Assembly (NCBI GenBank): GCA_021324825.1
Contig: JAJPII010000023.1
Span: 1 to 64,000, forward strand
From: Spartobacteria bacterium
Lineage (GTDB): Bacteria > Verrucomicrobiota > Verrucomicrobiia > Chthoniobacterales > Chthoniobacteraceae
Reading direction: 5' to 3'
Length of the DNA stretch: 64,000 bases
Shown: piece by piece, positions 1 through 7,233 of the stretch
Layout of the letters: the number at the start of each line of letters is the position of its first letter
How positions within the stretch are numbered: the stretch's first letter is position 1
Made by a program: the position numbers and the translations under genes
The notes under the pieces: generated by a model
The model's database searches: none
Told to the model about the DNA's origin: nothing
What the model saw: the letters and a program-made list of their open reading frames with translations, nothing else

Positions 1-44
1 AATATCCCGATGATCGCTTCTTCGCTGAATCTGCTCTTTTTCAT
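1..44 (-). CDS. IS3-family transposase OrfA, N-terminal fragment (runs off window)
   Basis: The first 14 codons on the minus strand read MKKSRFSEEAIIGI, the characteristic opening of IS3-family OrfA proteins, the helix-turn-helix DNA-binding half of the transposase. A Shine-Dalgarno AAGGAG lies just upstream of the ATG at 42-44. Only the N-terminus is in the window, so it cannot be said whether the transposase is intact. Confidence 0.75.
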   Translation of the reverse strand, partial: MKKSRFSEEAIIGI

Positions 45-101
45 GTCTGCTCCTTTTTGAAGCAGAACTCCACTTATGTCATGTCCACTTTTCGGGGGTC
101 A
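1..101 (-). mobile_element. End of an IS3-family insertion sequence
   Basis: Read on the minus strand, the sequence from 101 downward begins TGACCCCCGAAAAGTGGAC, the kind of terminus found on many IS3-family elements. A transposase gene start follows 57 bases inside. Sequence beyond position 101 belongs to a different, coding context (a hydrolase remnant), so 101/102 is taken as the insertion junction. The rest of the element lies outside the window, so its inverted partner end and target duplication cannot be checked. Confidence 0.7.
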
Positions 102-309
102 GGCCACCAGGCTGGGAAGCGGCGAGGCGACCGTGGAGGCGCTGGGCCGGATCGGCGCGAAGCTGGGCATGAAGCCGGACAAGATTCTGATTTTCGGCTT
201 CTCGGCGGGGGCGCATTTCGCGCACGGGTTCGCTTCGTGGAAACCGGAGAGGGTGAAGGCGTTCGTGGCATATTCCGCCGGGTGGTGGGATGAACCCGCG
301 CCGGCGTAG
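102..309 (+). pseudogene. Alpha/beta-hydrolase remnant cut by the IS element
   Basis: The frame encodes about 68 residues containing the nucleophile elbow GFSAGAHFAH (G-x-S-x-G) preceded by a strand, followed by an AYSAGWWDEP segment. These match the middle of alpha/beta-hydrolase (esterase/feruloyl-esterase-like) folds. The N-terminal part, including the oxyanion-hole region, is replaced by the IS end, and the protein stops at TAG 307-309 before the catalytic Asp/His could occur. It is therefore a gene fragment truncated at both ends. The open frame formally starts inside the IS end at 76, but that start is fortuitous. Confidence 0.6.
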
Positions 310-329
310 CGGAGTCATTGTCGTTGTTA

Positions 330-350
330 AGGCGGCTGACACAGCCGCCT
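330..350. repeat. Palindromic interspersed repeat, copy 1
   Basis: A perfect hairpin AGGCGGCTG-ACA-CAGCCGCCT followed by CTACA. The same hairpin with the same TGTAG/CTACA flank occurs at 17031-17051, 17100-17120 and 59110-59130. It lies between the hydrolase remnant and galE, outside coding sequence, as expected for a REP/REPIN-like intergenic element. Confidence 0.8.
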
Positions 351-373
351 CTACATCGAAGTCTAAGGCCGGG

Positions 374-396
374 CAGGAGCGCATGATGCGCTCCTG
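374..396 (-). terminator. Perfect palindrome just 3' of galE, possible terminator
   Basis: Arms CAGGAGCGCAT and ATGCGCTCCTG (11 bp) are separated by one base. The palindrome sits directly beyond the galE stop codon on the minus strand. No T-tract follows, so it would be a non-canonical terminator or an mRNA 3'-end stabiliser; a protein-binding site is also possible. Confidence 0.4.
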
Positions 397-397
397 G

Positions 398-1369
398 CTA
401 ATCCTCGTAACCGCGGGGATAAATCTGGTGCCAGGCCCAGGCGCTTTCGACGATCTTGTCGATGGATTGGAACGCGGGCTTCCACCCAAGTTCGCCTTTG
501 ATCTTGTCGCTGCCGGCGATGAGCCGCGGCGGGTCGCCCGGCCTGCGCGGTTTCTCCACGACGGGGATTGTCTTGCCGGTGACTCTTTCGCAGGCCTGGA
601 TGATCTCGCGGACGGATGTGCCGCCGCCGGTGCCGAGATTATAGAAAGCGCTTTTCTCGACGCCGAGGGCGAGTATATGCGCCTGCGCAAGGTCGATGAT
701 GTGGATGTAATCGCGTATGCAGGTGCCGTCCGGCGTCTCGTAATCGACGCCGTAGATTTCGACGTTGTCGCGCTGGCCGAGCGCCGTTTTCAGCACGTTG
801 GGGATGAGGTGCGTCTCCGTGCGGTGATCCTCTCCGTAGCGGGAGGTCGCGCCCGCGGCGTTGAAGTAGCGCAGGGCGACGAATCGCAGTTGATGAATCT
901 CGTCGTACCAGCGGAGGATTTTTTCAAATAGCAGTTTCGACTCTCCGTAGGGATTGATTGGCCGCTGGGGAAGGGTTTCATCGATGGGGACGCGCTCGGG
1001 GGGGCCGAAGGTGGCGCACGTCGAGGAAAACACGAAACGCCGGACGTCGTTCTCCACCATGGCGTCGAGGAGATGGATCCCGCCGGAGACGTTATTGCGG
1101 AAATACTTGGAGGGATTCTGCATCGACTCGCCCACGAGGGCGTTGGCGGCGAAATGCATGACCGCCTCCGGTTTGTTCAGCCGCATGGCCGCGGCTATAG
1201 ACTCCGGCTCCCGGAGGTCCCCCACGACCAGCGCGGCGCGCGGATCGATCGCCTTGCGGTGGCCCTCCGTGAGGTTGTCGAAAACGACGACCTCGTGCCC
1301 CCTGTCCAGGAGTTGTTCCACACAGATGCTTCCGATGTAACCTGCTCCGCCGGTGACGAGGATTTTCAT
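398..1369 (-). CDS. galE: UDP-glucose 4-epimerase
   Basis: A 323-residue NAD-dependent short-chain dehydrogenase/reductase that interconverts UDP-glucose and UDP-galactose for the Leloir pathway and envelope polysaccharides. The N-terminus MKILVTGGAGYIGS carries the GxxGxxG NAD-binding motif. The catalytic region has SSTCATFG and the Tyr-x3-Lys motif NPYGESK, followed by RYFNAAGA and the typical C-terminal GTGGGTSVREII. Length is normal for bacterial GalE. The start overlaps the end of the upstream 3D-domain lipoprotein gene by 4 bp, so the two are probably co-transcribed. The C-terminal end WHQIYPRGYED is complete. Confidence 0.93.
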   Translation of the reverse strand: MKILVTGGAGYIGSICVEQLLDRGHEVVVFDNLTEGHRKAIDPRAALVVGDLREPESIAAAMRLNKPEAVMHFAANALVGESMQNPSKYFRNNVSGGIHLLDAMVENDVRRFVFSSTCATFGPPERVPIDETLPQRPINPYGESKLLFEKILRWYDEIHQLRFVALRYFNAAGATSRYGEDHRTETHLIPNVLKTALGQRDNVEIYGVDYETPDGTCIRDYIHIIDLAQAHILALGVEKSAFYNLGTGGGTSVREIIQACERVTGKTIPVVEKPRRPGDPPRLIAGSDKIKGELGWKPAFQSIDKIVESAWAWHQIYPRGYED

Positions 1370-1842
1370 AGTTCAGACTGGTGGGAGACTTTGAGCGACG
1401 CGATCATCGAGCGGACTTTGCGCACGGACGCGCGGGGTCTCAGCACTTCGAGGCTCCGTTCCGGAGACCCCCAGCGCAGGATTTGGATGTCCACGTAGCG
1501 GACGCCCCAATCGCGCATGCGATACCGCGATGTCTTGTAAAGGTCGATGGTGTTTGTGCCGATCAGTGCGCCGCCGTAGTCGTCGATCTGGAAAACCTCT
1601 CCCGTATTGAGGATCCGAAACGTGGTTCCGAGCGGATACCGGGACCAATCCGCCGAGGCGCTGTTGATCTCTCCGGAGGCGAGCCTGCGTCCTACGGCGT
1701 TCTTGCACCCGCCCGGCTCGCTGTCCGTATAGGCCGTGGTCCTGACCCGGAGCGTGGAGCGGCGAGCCTGCTGGCCGTGCTGGGTGGTGGCGCAGCCGGC
1801 GGTTAGCAGGAGGAGGGAGAGGAGGCAGACGGGGGTTTTCAT
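1366..1842 (-). CDS. 3D-domain (double-psi beta-barrel) lipoprotein
   Basis: A 158-residue secreted lipoprotein. Residues 1-18 form a signal peptide ending in the lipobox LTAGC (Cys17-type lipidation). The middle holds RVRTTAYTDSEPGG, an ASADWSRYPLGT segment and FQIDDYGGAL...TIDLY. This resembles the 3D domain (three conserved Asp) shared by MltA-type transglycosylases and YorM/RlpA-related proteins that act on cell-wall glycan. The expected final Asp-x-Tyr pattern appears as NTIDLYKTS. It lies upstream of galE with a 4-bp overlap, suggesting an envelope-related operon. Catalytic activity is not established from sequence alone. Confidence 0.75.
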   Translation of the reverse strand: MKTPVCLLSLLLLTAGCATTQHGQQARRSTLRVRTTAYTDSEPGGCKNAVGRRLASGEINSASADWSRYPLGTTFRILNTGEVFQIDDYGGALIGTNTIDLYKTSRYRMRDWGVRYVDIQILRWGSPERSLEVLRPRASVRKVRSMIASLKVSHQSEL

Positions 1843-1911
1843 AATTAAGGGCGTGGATAATGACCAAAAGCGCGGCGGAGCGCAAGGATAAAAAAAATAT
1901 AAGATGCGGAC

Positions 1912-1940
1912 TTGACTTATTAAGTGTCTCTAATTATAAA
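1912..1940 (+). promoter_or_regulatory. Sigma-70-type promoter for the marR-tolC operon, in an AT-rich patch
   Basis: TTGACT (1912-1917) and TATAAA (1935-1940) are separated by exactly 17 bp in an otherwise GC-rich region. The spacer TTATTAAGTGTCTCTAATTA is AT-rich and loosely dyadic, like MarR operators, suggesting autoregulation. The -10 box overlaps the ATG at 1940, so transcription from it would favour the downstream ATG at 1955. Confidence 0.55.
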
Positions 1941-1954
1941 TGGCATTAACATTC

Positions 1955-2407
1955 ATGGAATCTGGGAGAGCCACCACGGAAATTCGGAAGGACGCTGAGA
2001 AGCTCGCCGATATTTTCACGACCCTCCAACGCTGTTTCCTCATGAATTTGTCCAGGGAACTCTCCCGCGGCAAAGTTTCCTTTCCGCAATATTTTTTGCT
2101 CGGGTTCCTGGCGCAGCAGAAATTCCTCACGATGTCGGAGATCGCCCAAAAGATGGGCCACACCACCGCCGCGGCGACCGGATTGGTGGACAGACTCGAA
2201 AATCTGGGTTACGCGGTGCGGACCCACGCGAGCGAGGACAGGCGAAAGATCATGGTGGAGATAACCGGGAGCGGCGCCTCGCTGGTGAACCGGATCCGGG
2301 AGGATATGATCGACGGGGTGGTAAAATTCATGGGATATCTTACGATGGAGGAGCAGCGGGCGTGGCTCCAGATCTACGAGAAAATAACGAGCGTCTGTAA
2401 AAAGTGA
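1955..2407 (+). CDS. MarR-family transcriptional regulator
   Basis: A winged-helix repressor of about 150 residues. The winged helix is recognisable as LTMSEIAQKMGHTTAAATGLVDRLENLGYAVR, which holds the HTH and recognition helix, followed by the wing SEDRRKIMVEIT. Long helices before and after form the usual dimer interface. An in-frame ATG exists at 1940, but it lies within the putative -10 box, so 1955 is preferred. The gene ends 1 bp before a TolC-family gene, giving the classic arrangement in which a MarR repressor controls an efflux or export pore. The inducing ligand cannot be predicted. Confidence 0.85.
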   Translation: MESGRATTEIRKDAEKLADIFTTLQRCFLMNLSRELSRGKVSFPQYFLLGFLAQQKFLTMSEIAQKMGHTTAAATGLVDRLENLGYAVRTHASEDRRKIMVEITGSGASLVNRIREDMIDGVVKFMGYLTMEEQRAWLQIYEKITSVCKK

Positions 2408-2408
2408 C

Positions 2409-3968
2409 ATGAAACGAATCTGGCTACTAATTGGCGGAGCGGCCCTGTGCGCCGCGGCTGTGGGACAACCGCCTGCGGCGAAGCAGTTTGGACCGAACAG
2501 GAGTCTCACGCTCGACGAGGCGGTGGCCTTCGCGGTCGAACACAACCCGAGCATCCTGACGGCGGAAGAGGAGATACGGCGCACGCAAGGCATCGTCATC
2601 CAGGTGCGCGCGGAGGCGCTCCCGCAGGTGATCGCCACCAGCAGTTACACGCAGGAGGAAAAGACGCTCCTGAGCCGGGGCGTCATTTCCGGCGCATCGT
2701 CTTCATCGACCGCGCAGACGACCGGAACTGCGACCTCTTCCAACAGCAGCAGTTCCGCCAGCGCGTCTTCGTCCTCTTCGTCGTCTTCGTCCTCTTCGCT
2801 GCAGAACAAAAGCTGGCAGGTCGTCGTCCAGGGGAGCCAGCTTCTCTACTCGGGCGGGCAGGTCGCCGCGGCCTTGAAGATAGCCAAGCTGACCGAGAGC
2901 AACTCCTTCTTCACCTTGCGCGACACGGTCGACACCATCATCGACAGCGTTCGCAAGCAATTCTACACCGTATTGCTGGATCGTGCGCTCATCGGCGTGC
3001 AGGAGGAGTCCGTGAAGCTGCTGGAGGATCAGCTCAAGGATCAACAAAGCCGGTTCGAAGCCGGCACCGTGCCGCGGTTCAACGTCCTGCAGGCCGAAGT
3101 GGCTCTCATCAACCAGAAGCCGGTGCTGATCCAGGCCAGGAACAACTACAAGGTCGCGAAGCTGACCCTTGCGCGCCTGATGAATGTCGACTTTGACCAG
3201 AGCCAGCCGGACTACGTCCCCTTTGAAGCGGTCGGCGATCTCAACCTCCATATAGAACACTTCGACCTGAACGACGCGCTCGCCCAGGCCAGGGCGAACC
3301 GGTGGTCGTTGAAGGTGCAGCGGCAACTCGTCGACGTTCAGCAGCAGAACATCCGCGTGCAACTGGCGGGCTACCAGCCGCGGATCGAGGCGGATGGCGG
3401 CTACGAAATCCATAACAATCAGCTTTCCAATTCGCTCGGCCACACCATGGAAGGCTACTTCTTCGGCGTCACGGGGAACTGGGCGATATTCGACGGCGGT
3501 ACGACCTACGGCCTCGTGAAACAGGCGCGCGCGCAGTACGCCGAAGCCCGGGTCAGCTACGACGACGCCGTCCACCAGGTCGAGTTGCAGGTGCAGCAGG
3601 CCTTTCTCGCGCTGGACGTTGCGAGGGAAACCCTCGAGAGCCAGACCAAGGGCGTGGAGGAAGCGGTCGAGGCCCTCCGCCTCGCCAGCGAACGGCTCGC
3701 AGCCGGCGCCGGCACGCAGCTCGACGTGCTGAACTCCCAGGTCGCCCTCACCACCGCCCGCAGCACCGAGTTGCAAGCCCGCGCGGGTTACCTGGAAGCG
3801 ATCGCCGACTTCGAGCAGGTGACGGCGGTCGAGACGAAGTGGGCCGAGAATTTCGACGACCCCGCGACCCGCAGGCAGAAATGGGGGCTGCGCCATGACG
3901 ACGGCCACGGGACGCGCAAGGCGGATATCTACAGCCATGGAAAAGCGCCCGCCGGAAACGCCGATTGA
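2409..3968 (+). CDS. TolC-family outer-membrane efflux protein with serine-rich loop
   Basis: A 519-residue outer-membrane channel subunit. It begins with a signal peptide (MKRIWLLIGGAALCAAAVGQ) and has two OEP-type repeats rich in coiled-coil helices, for example SRFEAGTVPRFNVLQAEVAL and SERLAAGAGTQLDVLNSQVAL. Residues about 97-130 are an almost pure Ser/Thr/Ala tract inserted between two predicted barrel strands, where an extracellular loop is expected. It is translated 1 bp after the MarR gene. The inner-membrane pump and adaptor expected in such operons are absent here. The C-terminal 20-30 residues, read over the start of the next gene, are atypical and may be a drifted tail. Confidence 0.88.
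   Translation: MKRIWLLIGGAALCAAAVGQPPAAKQFGPNRSLTLDEAVAFAVEHNPSILTAEEEIRRTQGIVIQVRAEALPQVIATSSYTQEEKTLLSRGVISGASSSSTAQTTGTATSSNSSSSASASSSSSSSSSSSLQNKSWQVVVQGSQLLYSGGQVAAALKIAKLTESNSFFTLRDTVDTIIDSVRKQFYTVLLDRALIGVQEESVKLLEDQLKDQQSRFEAGTVPRFNVLQAEVALINQKPVLIQARNNYKVAKLTLARLMNVDFDQSQPDYVPFEAVGDLNLHIEHFDLNDALAQARANRWSLKVQRQLVDVQQQNIRVQLAGYQPRIEADGGYEIHNNQLSNSLGHTMEGYFFGVTGNWAIFDGGTTYGLVKQARAQYAEARVSYDDAVHQVELQVQQAFLALDVARETLESQTKGVEEAVEALRLASERLAAGAGTQLDVLNSQVALTTARSTELQARAGYLEAIADFEQVTAVETKWAENFDDPATRRQKWGLRHDDGHGTRKADIYSHGKAPAGNAD
2697..2798 (+). repeat. Serine-codon simple-sequence tract inside the TolC gene
   Basis: A run of TCN/AGC codons (for example TCTTCGTCCTCTTCGTCGTC) encodes about 34 residues, nearly all Ser, Thr or Ala. 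Such a tract can expand or contract by slippage, so loop length may vary between strains. Confidence 0.75.
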
Positions 3969-4599
3969 GCGCTTCCCCGCTCTGGAGCGGTTCGGGTTCG
4001 TCCGCGCAGGGTTCGTTTGCCGCGCGCCCGGCGTCGAGCCGCACGGCGACCGCCAGGCGATGCTCGCCCGGTTGGCGGGCGCGCATGCCGCCGCCCGCGC
4101 CTCGCTCGGCATGGCGGGAATGCCCTGCGCCACCGCCGAGCAGACGCACGGCAACGGGGTCGCCCTTGTAAACGGAGCCGGGAACTTCGCCGGCGTCGAC
4201 GCCCTGGTAACGGCGGTTCCGGGCATAGCCTTGGGCATTTACGTCGCCGACTGCTGCGCGGTCTATCTCCTCGACCCGGTTCGCCGGTGCATCGGCCTTG
4301 TCCATTCCGGCAAAAAGGGAACGGAGTTGGGAGTCGTCCCGGCCGCAATCGAAAAGATGCGCCTCCATTTCGGAGCGAAGCCGGGGGATATGGCGGCGCA
4401 ACTGAGCCCCTGCATCAGGCCCCCGTATTACGAGACGGATTTTGCCGCCGGGATCGTCCTGCAATGCCGGGCGGCGGGCTTGCGAGAGATTTTCGACGGC
4501 GGCCAATGCACCGCCGCCGATCTTGGAAAATACTACTCCTACCGGGCCGAAGAGGGCAAAACGGGAAGGATGCTCGCCCTGTTTGCCCTGAGTGATTGA
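3895..4599 (+). CDS. pgeF: Laccase-domain protein, PgeF/YfiH family
   Basis: A cytoplasmic protein of the family first called multicopper polyphenol oxidase and now known as peptidoglycan editing factor / purine nucleoside phosphorylase. The His-Cys-His metal triad is visible in [21 protein letters not shown] and LVHSGKKGT. The last motif is unusual because most members read HAGWRG. The C-terminal [12 protein letters not shown] and [14 protein letters not shown] match the family's end. ATG starts at 3895 (preceded by GGGGG) and 3937 are both possible. The family core begins after 3937, and either start overlaps the end of the TolC gene. Exact substrate here is not predictable. Confidence 0.8.
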   Translation: MTTATGRARRISTAMEKRPPETPIERFPALERFGFVRAGFVCRAPGVEPHGDRQAMLARLAGAHAAARASLGMAGMPCATAEQTHGNGVALVNGAGNFAGVDALVTAVPGIALGIYVADCCAVYLLDPVRRCIGLVHSGKKGTELGVVPAAIEKMRLHFGAKPGDMAAQLSPCIRPPYYETDFAAGIVLQCRAAGLREIFDGGQCTAADLGKYYSYRAEEGKTGRMLALFALSD

Positions 4600-4639
4600 A
4601 TTCGCCGCCGGCTGTGCAAGTATATCGTCGGATTTACCC

Positions 4640-5185
4640 ATGATCGCCCGGTTTATTCTCATTCTGACCCTGGCCCTTTGCGGGCCGGCCTATCGCGCGT
4701 GGAGCGATCCGCAAACGACCGGCACGAACGCCCGGGAGACCGACGAGCAGTTGCGCAAGCGGCTGACCCCTCTACAATACGCGGTCACGCGCCAAAACGA
4801 GACCGAGCCGCCTTTCGAGAACAAGTATTGGAAGAACCACGAGGACGGGATCTACGTGGACATCATTTCAGGAAAGCCGCTGTTTTCCTCGAAGGACAAG
4901 TTCGACTCCGATTGCGGCTGGCCGGCGTTTACGAAACCGATCAGCGACGCCGAGATCAAGAAGCTGGCCGACAACAGCCACGCCATGGATCGCACCGAAG
5001 TCCGCTCGGAATCGAGCGACGCCCACCTGGGCCATGTTTTTGACGACGGCCCGCCTGACAAAGGCGGGCTGCGTTATTGCATAAACTCCGCATCCCTGCG
5101 GTTCATCCCAAAAGAAAAAATGGCGGCCGCCGGCTATGGCAAATGGCTGAAGCTCTTTGCCCCGGACAAATCGCCCAACAAGTAA
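4640..5185 (+). CDS. msrB: Peptide-methionine (R)-S-oxide reductase with signal peptide
   Basis: Reduces the R-epimer of methionine sulfoxide in oxidised proteins. From ATG 4640 the product has a signal peptide ([20 protein letters not shown]), so it should act in the periplasm. This start is preferred over the in-frame ATG at 4592, which would bury the signal. The MsrB core includes the SDCGWPAF motif, [11 protein letters not shown] and the catalytic cysteine in [11 protein letters not shown]. The two CxxC zinc motifs of many MsrBs are absent, as in MsrB domains fused to MsrA. It is adjacent to an OsmC gene, so an oxidative-stress pair is likely. Confidence 0.9.
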   Translation: MIARFILILTLALCGPAYRAWSDPQTTGTNARETDEQLRKRLTPLQYAVTRQNETEPPFENKYWKNHEDGIYVDIISGKPLFSSKDKFDSDCGWPAFTKPISDAEIKKLADNSHAMDRTEVRSESSDAHLGHVFDDGPPDKGGLRYCINSASLRFIPKEKMAAAGYGKWLKLFAPDKSPNK

Positions 5186-5193
5186 ACAACCCA

Positions 5194-5616
5194 ATGAAAC
5201 GCACAGCAACAGCCGTCTGGAACGGCGACCTCAAATCCGGCAAAGGCACGCTCTCGACCCCGAATGGCGTCCTCCGCTCCACCCCGTACTCCTTATCCGC
5301 GCGCTTCGAAGACGGCGCGGGGACGAATCCCGAAGAACTCGTCGCGGCGGCCCACTCGGGGTGTTTCACGATGCAGCTCTCCGCCTTCCTGGCCGAGGCC
5401 GGCTTCCCGGCGGATGAACTCTCCACCACCGCCACGCTTACCGCGGGGCCGTTAAACGGCGATTTCACCATCACGAACATCCATCTCGACCTGACCGGGA
5501 AAGTGCCGGGGATCGAGGCGGCGAGGTTCGAGGAGATAGCCGCCAGCGCGAAGGCCAAATGCCCCGTCTCCCGTTTGCTCAAGACGGAAATCACCCTGTC
5601 GGCGAAGCTGGCCTGA
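5194..5616 (+). CDS. osmC: OsmC-family peroxiredoxin
   Basis: A 140-residue thiol peroxidase of the OsmC/Ohr superfamily, thought to detoxify organic hydroperoxides. Both reactive cysteines are present: AHSGCFTMQLS (peroxidatic Cys in the long helix) and AKCPVSRLL (resolving Cys). The N-terminal TATAVWNGDLKSGKG is typical of the OsmC rather than the Ohr subgroup. It begins 8 bp after msrB and is probably co-transcribed. The ATG at 5194 gives the usual family length; the longer frame upstream is spurious. Confidence 0.9.
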   Translation: MKRTATAVWNGDLKSGKGTLSTPNGVLRSTPYSLSARFEDGAGTNPEELVAAAHSGCFTMQLSAFLAEAGFPADELSTTATLTAGPLNGDFTITNIHLDLTGKVPGIEAARFEEIAASAKAKCPVSRLLKTEITLSAKLA

Positions 5617-5649
5617 TTTCCGGCTCGCGCTTCCCCCGGGGCGCTTTCC

Positions 5650-6558
5650 ATGGACAAACTTCCGAACTGGCATCTGCCGGAGTTGCTCGCCTCCTACGGG
5701 CGCTTCGGAGGAACGAACGACCGCAACGCGCACAACCTCCCTTCCAAGAGAGCCGTGGGGCGGGCTTGCGACGATCTTTTGCAAATCCTCTTCCCGGGGA
5801 TGCACGATGAGGACGCCATCCTGGACGGCTTGTTGCCGCAGATCACGGCGGAGCGGCTTTATTCCGTCATGCGGCGCCTGGAGGAGCAGGTGCGCAGGAG
5901 CATCCGCATGGGGAATCCGAAACAGGTCACCGGAAAGACCGCGCCCATCATGGAAAAATTCAGCCGGGCGCTGCCGGTCGTCCGCGAACTGCTTCAGACC
6001 GACGTCGAAGCCGCTTTCGAAGGCGACCCGTCCGCGCTCAGCCGGGAAGAGATCATCCTCTCCTTCCCGTTCGTCGAGGCCATCGCCATCCAGCGGCTCG
6101 CCCACAGGCTCTATCGCGAAGGCGCGCCCGTCGTTCCGCGCATGATGACCGAGTGGGCGCACGCGCGCACGGGCATCGACATCCATCCGGGCGCGGCCAT
6201 CGGCTCGCATTTTTTCATCGACCACGGCACGGGAGTCGTCATCGGCGAGACGTGCCGCATCGGCAACTGGGTGAAGCTGTACCACGGCGTGACCCTGGGC
6301 GCGCGCAGCTTCGCCAAGGACGACGCGGGCCACATCGTCAAGGGAACCAAGCGCCACCCGGACGTTCACGATCACGTCACCATCTATCCCAACTCGACCA
6401 TCCTCGGCGGCGAGACGGTGGTCGGGGAAAACTCGACCATCGGCGCCAACGTCTTCCTGATGCACAGCGTGCCGCCGAACTCGCTGGTCGTTTACGAAGG
6501 CAGCCAGCTTAGCGTTCTCGACAAATCCAGGCGAATGGGAGACGAATTCTCCATTTAG
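5650..6558 (+). CDS. cysE: Serine O-acetyltransferase
   Basis: Acetylates L-serine with acetyl-CoA, the committed step of cysteine synthesis. This 302-residue protein has an N-terminal helical domain (about 1-165) followed by left-handed beta-helix hexapeptide repeats: HARTGIDIHPGAAIGSHFFI, DHGTGVVIGETCRIG and HGVTLGARSFAKD, with the active-site His in the last two. The tail VVYEGSQLSVLDKSRRM lacks the classical Ile terminus that mediates cysteine-synthase binding. Its length and architecture match the EpsC-like group. It heads the cysE-cysH-cysD-cysN set, so the product supplies O-acetylserine for the sulfide made by that pathway. Confidence 0.9.
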   Translation: MDKLPNWHLPELLASYGRFGGTNDRNAHNLPSKRAVGRACDDLLQILFPGMHDEDAILDGLLPQITAERLYSVMRRLEEQVRRSIRMGNPKQVTGKTAPIMEKFSRALPVVRELLQTDVEAAFEGDPSALSREEIILSFPFVEAIAIQRLAHRLYREGAPVVPRMMTEWAHARTGIDIHPGAAIGSHFFIDHGTGVVIGETCRIGNWVKLYHGVTLGARSFAKDDAGHIVKGTKRHPDVHDHVTIYPNSTILGGETVVGENSTIGANVFLMHSVPPNSLVVYEGSQLSVLDKSRRMGDEFSI

Positions 6559-6564
6559 CAATTC

Positions 6565-7233
6565 ATGACACCCGACAACATCACCCAATGGAACGCGGAA
6601 CTCCGCGAGAAATCTCCGCTCGAGATAACCCGCTGGGCCGTCGCGCAGGCGAACGGCCGCGCCGTCGTCTCCACCAATTTCCGCCCGTACGAAGCGGCGA
6701 TACTGCACGCGGCCGCGCAAGCGCAGCCGCGCATCCCCGTCCTGTGGGTTGACCACGGCTATAACCGCCCCGCGACCTACCGGCACGCCGAGGAGCTGCG
6801 GGCGATGCTGAACCTGGACATCCGCGCCTATTTGCCGCGGCTCACCGCCGCGCATCGCGACGCCGTTTACGGGCCGATCCCCGCTCTCGACGACGAGGAA
6901 GGGCTGAAGCATTTCAGCGCCGTGATGAAGCTGGAACCCTTCCAGCGCGGCATGAAGGAACTGGCGCCGCGGGTCTGGCTGACGGCCTTGCGGAAAGTGC
7001 AGAACCCGAATCGCGCGGGACTCGACATCGTATCGCTCGACGCGAACTTCGGCGCGCTGAAGGTCAGCCCGTTCTTTTATTGGAGCGACGCCGATATGGA
7101 CGGATACCTCGCGGAGCACGGGCTTCCCAACGAGTGGGATTACTTCGACCCCGCGAAGGCGGATGAGAAGCGCGAATGCGGATTGCACGCGGCATGGGGC
7201 GGCCAGGCAATGGCGGAAGCCGCGCGGCCGTAA
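6565..7233 (+). CDS. cysH: Phosphoadenylyl-sulfate reductase family protein
   Basis: Reduces activated sulfate (PAPS or APS) to sulfite. The adenylyl-sulfate-binding loop is the degenerate VSTNFRPYEAAILH rather than the usual SxSxGxxS. The middle has PVLWVDHGYNRPATYRHAE, and the C-terminus carries the catalytic ECGLH cysteine. The CC...CxxC iron-sulfur ligands of APS reductases are missing, so it is of the cluster-free PAPS-reductase kind. No cysC (APS kinase) is seen in the window, so a kinase elsewhere is required if PAPS is the substrate. It lies between cysE and cysD, and its TAA stop overlaps the next ATG. Confidence 0.82.
   Translation: MTPDNITQWNAELREKSPLEITRWAVAQANGRAVVSTNFRPYEAAILHAAAQAQPRIPVLWVDHGYNRPATYRHAEELRAMLNLDIRAYLPRLTAAHRDAVYGPIPALDDEEGLKHFSAVMKLEPFQRGMKELAPRVWLTALRKVQNPNRAGLDIVSLDANFGALKVSPFFYWSDADMDGYLAEHGLPNEWDYFDPAKADEKRECGLHAAWGGQAMAEAARP

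Noticed and set aside
5452-7188. A 578-codon minus-strand frame opposite cysE/cysH
   Set aside because: Antisense shadow of cysE and cysH, whose motifs are unambiguous.
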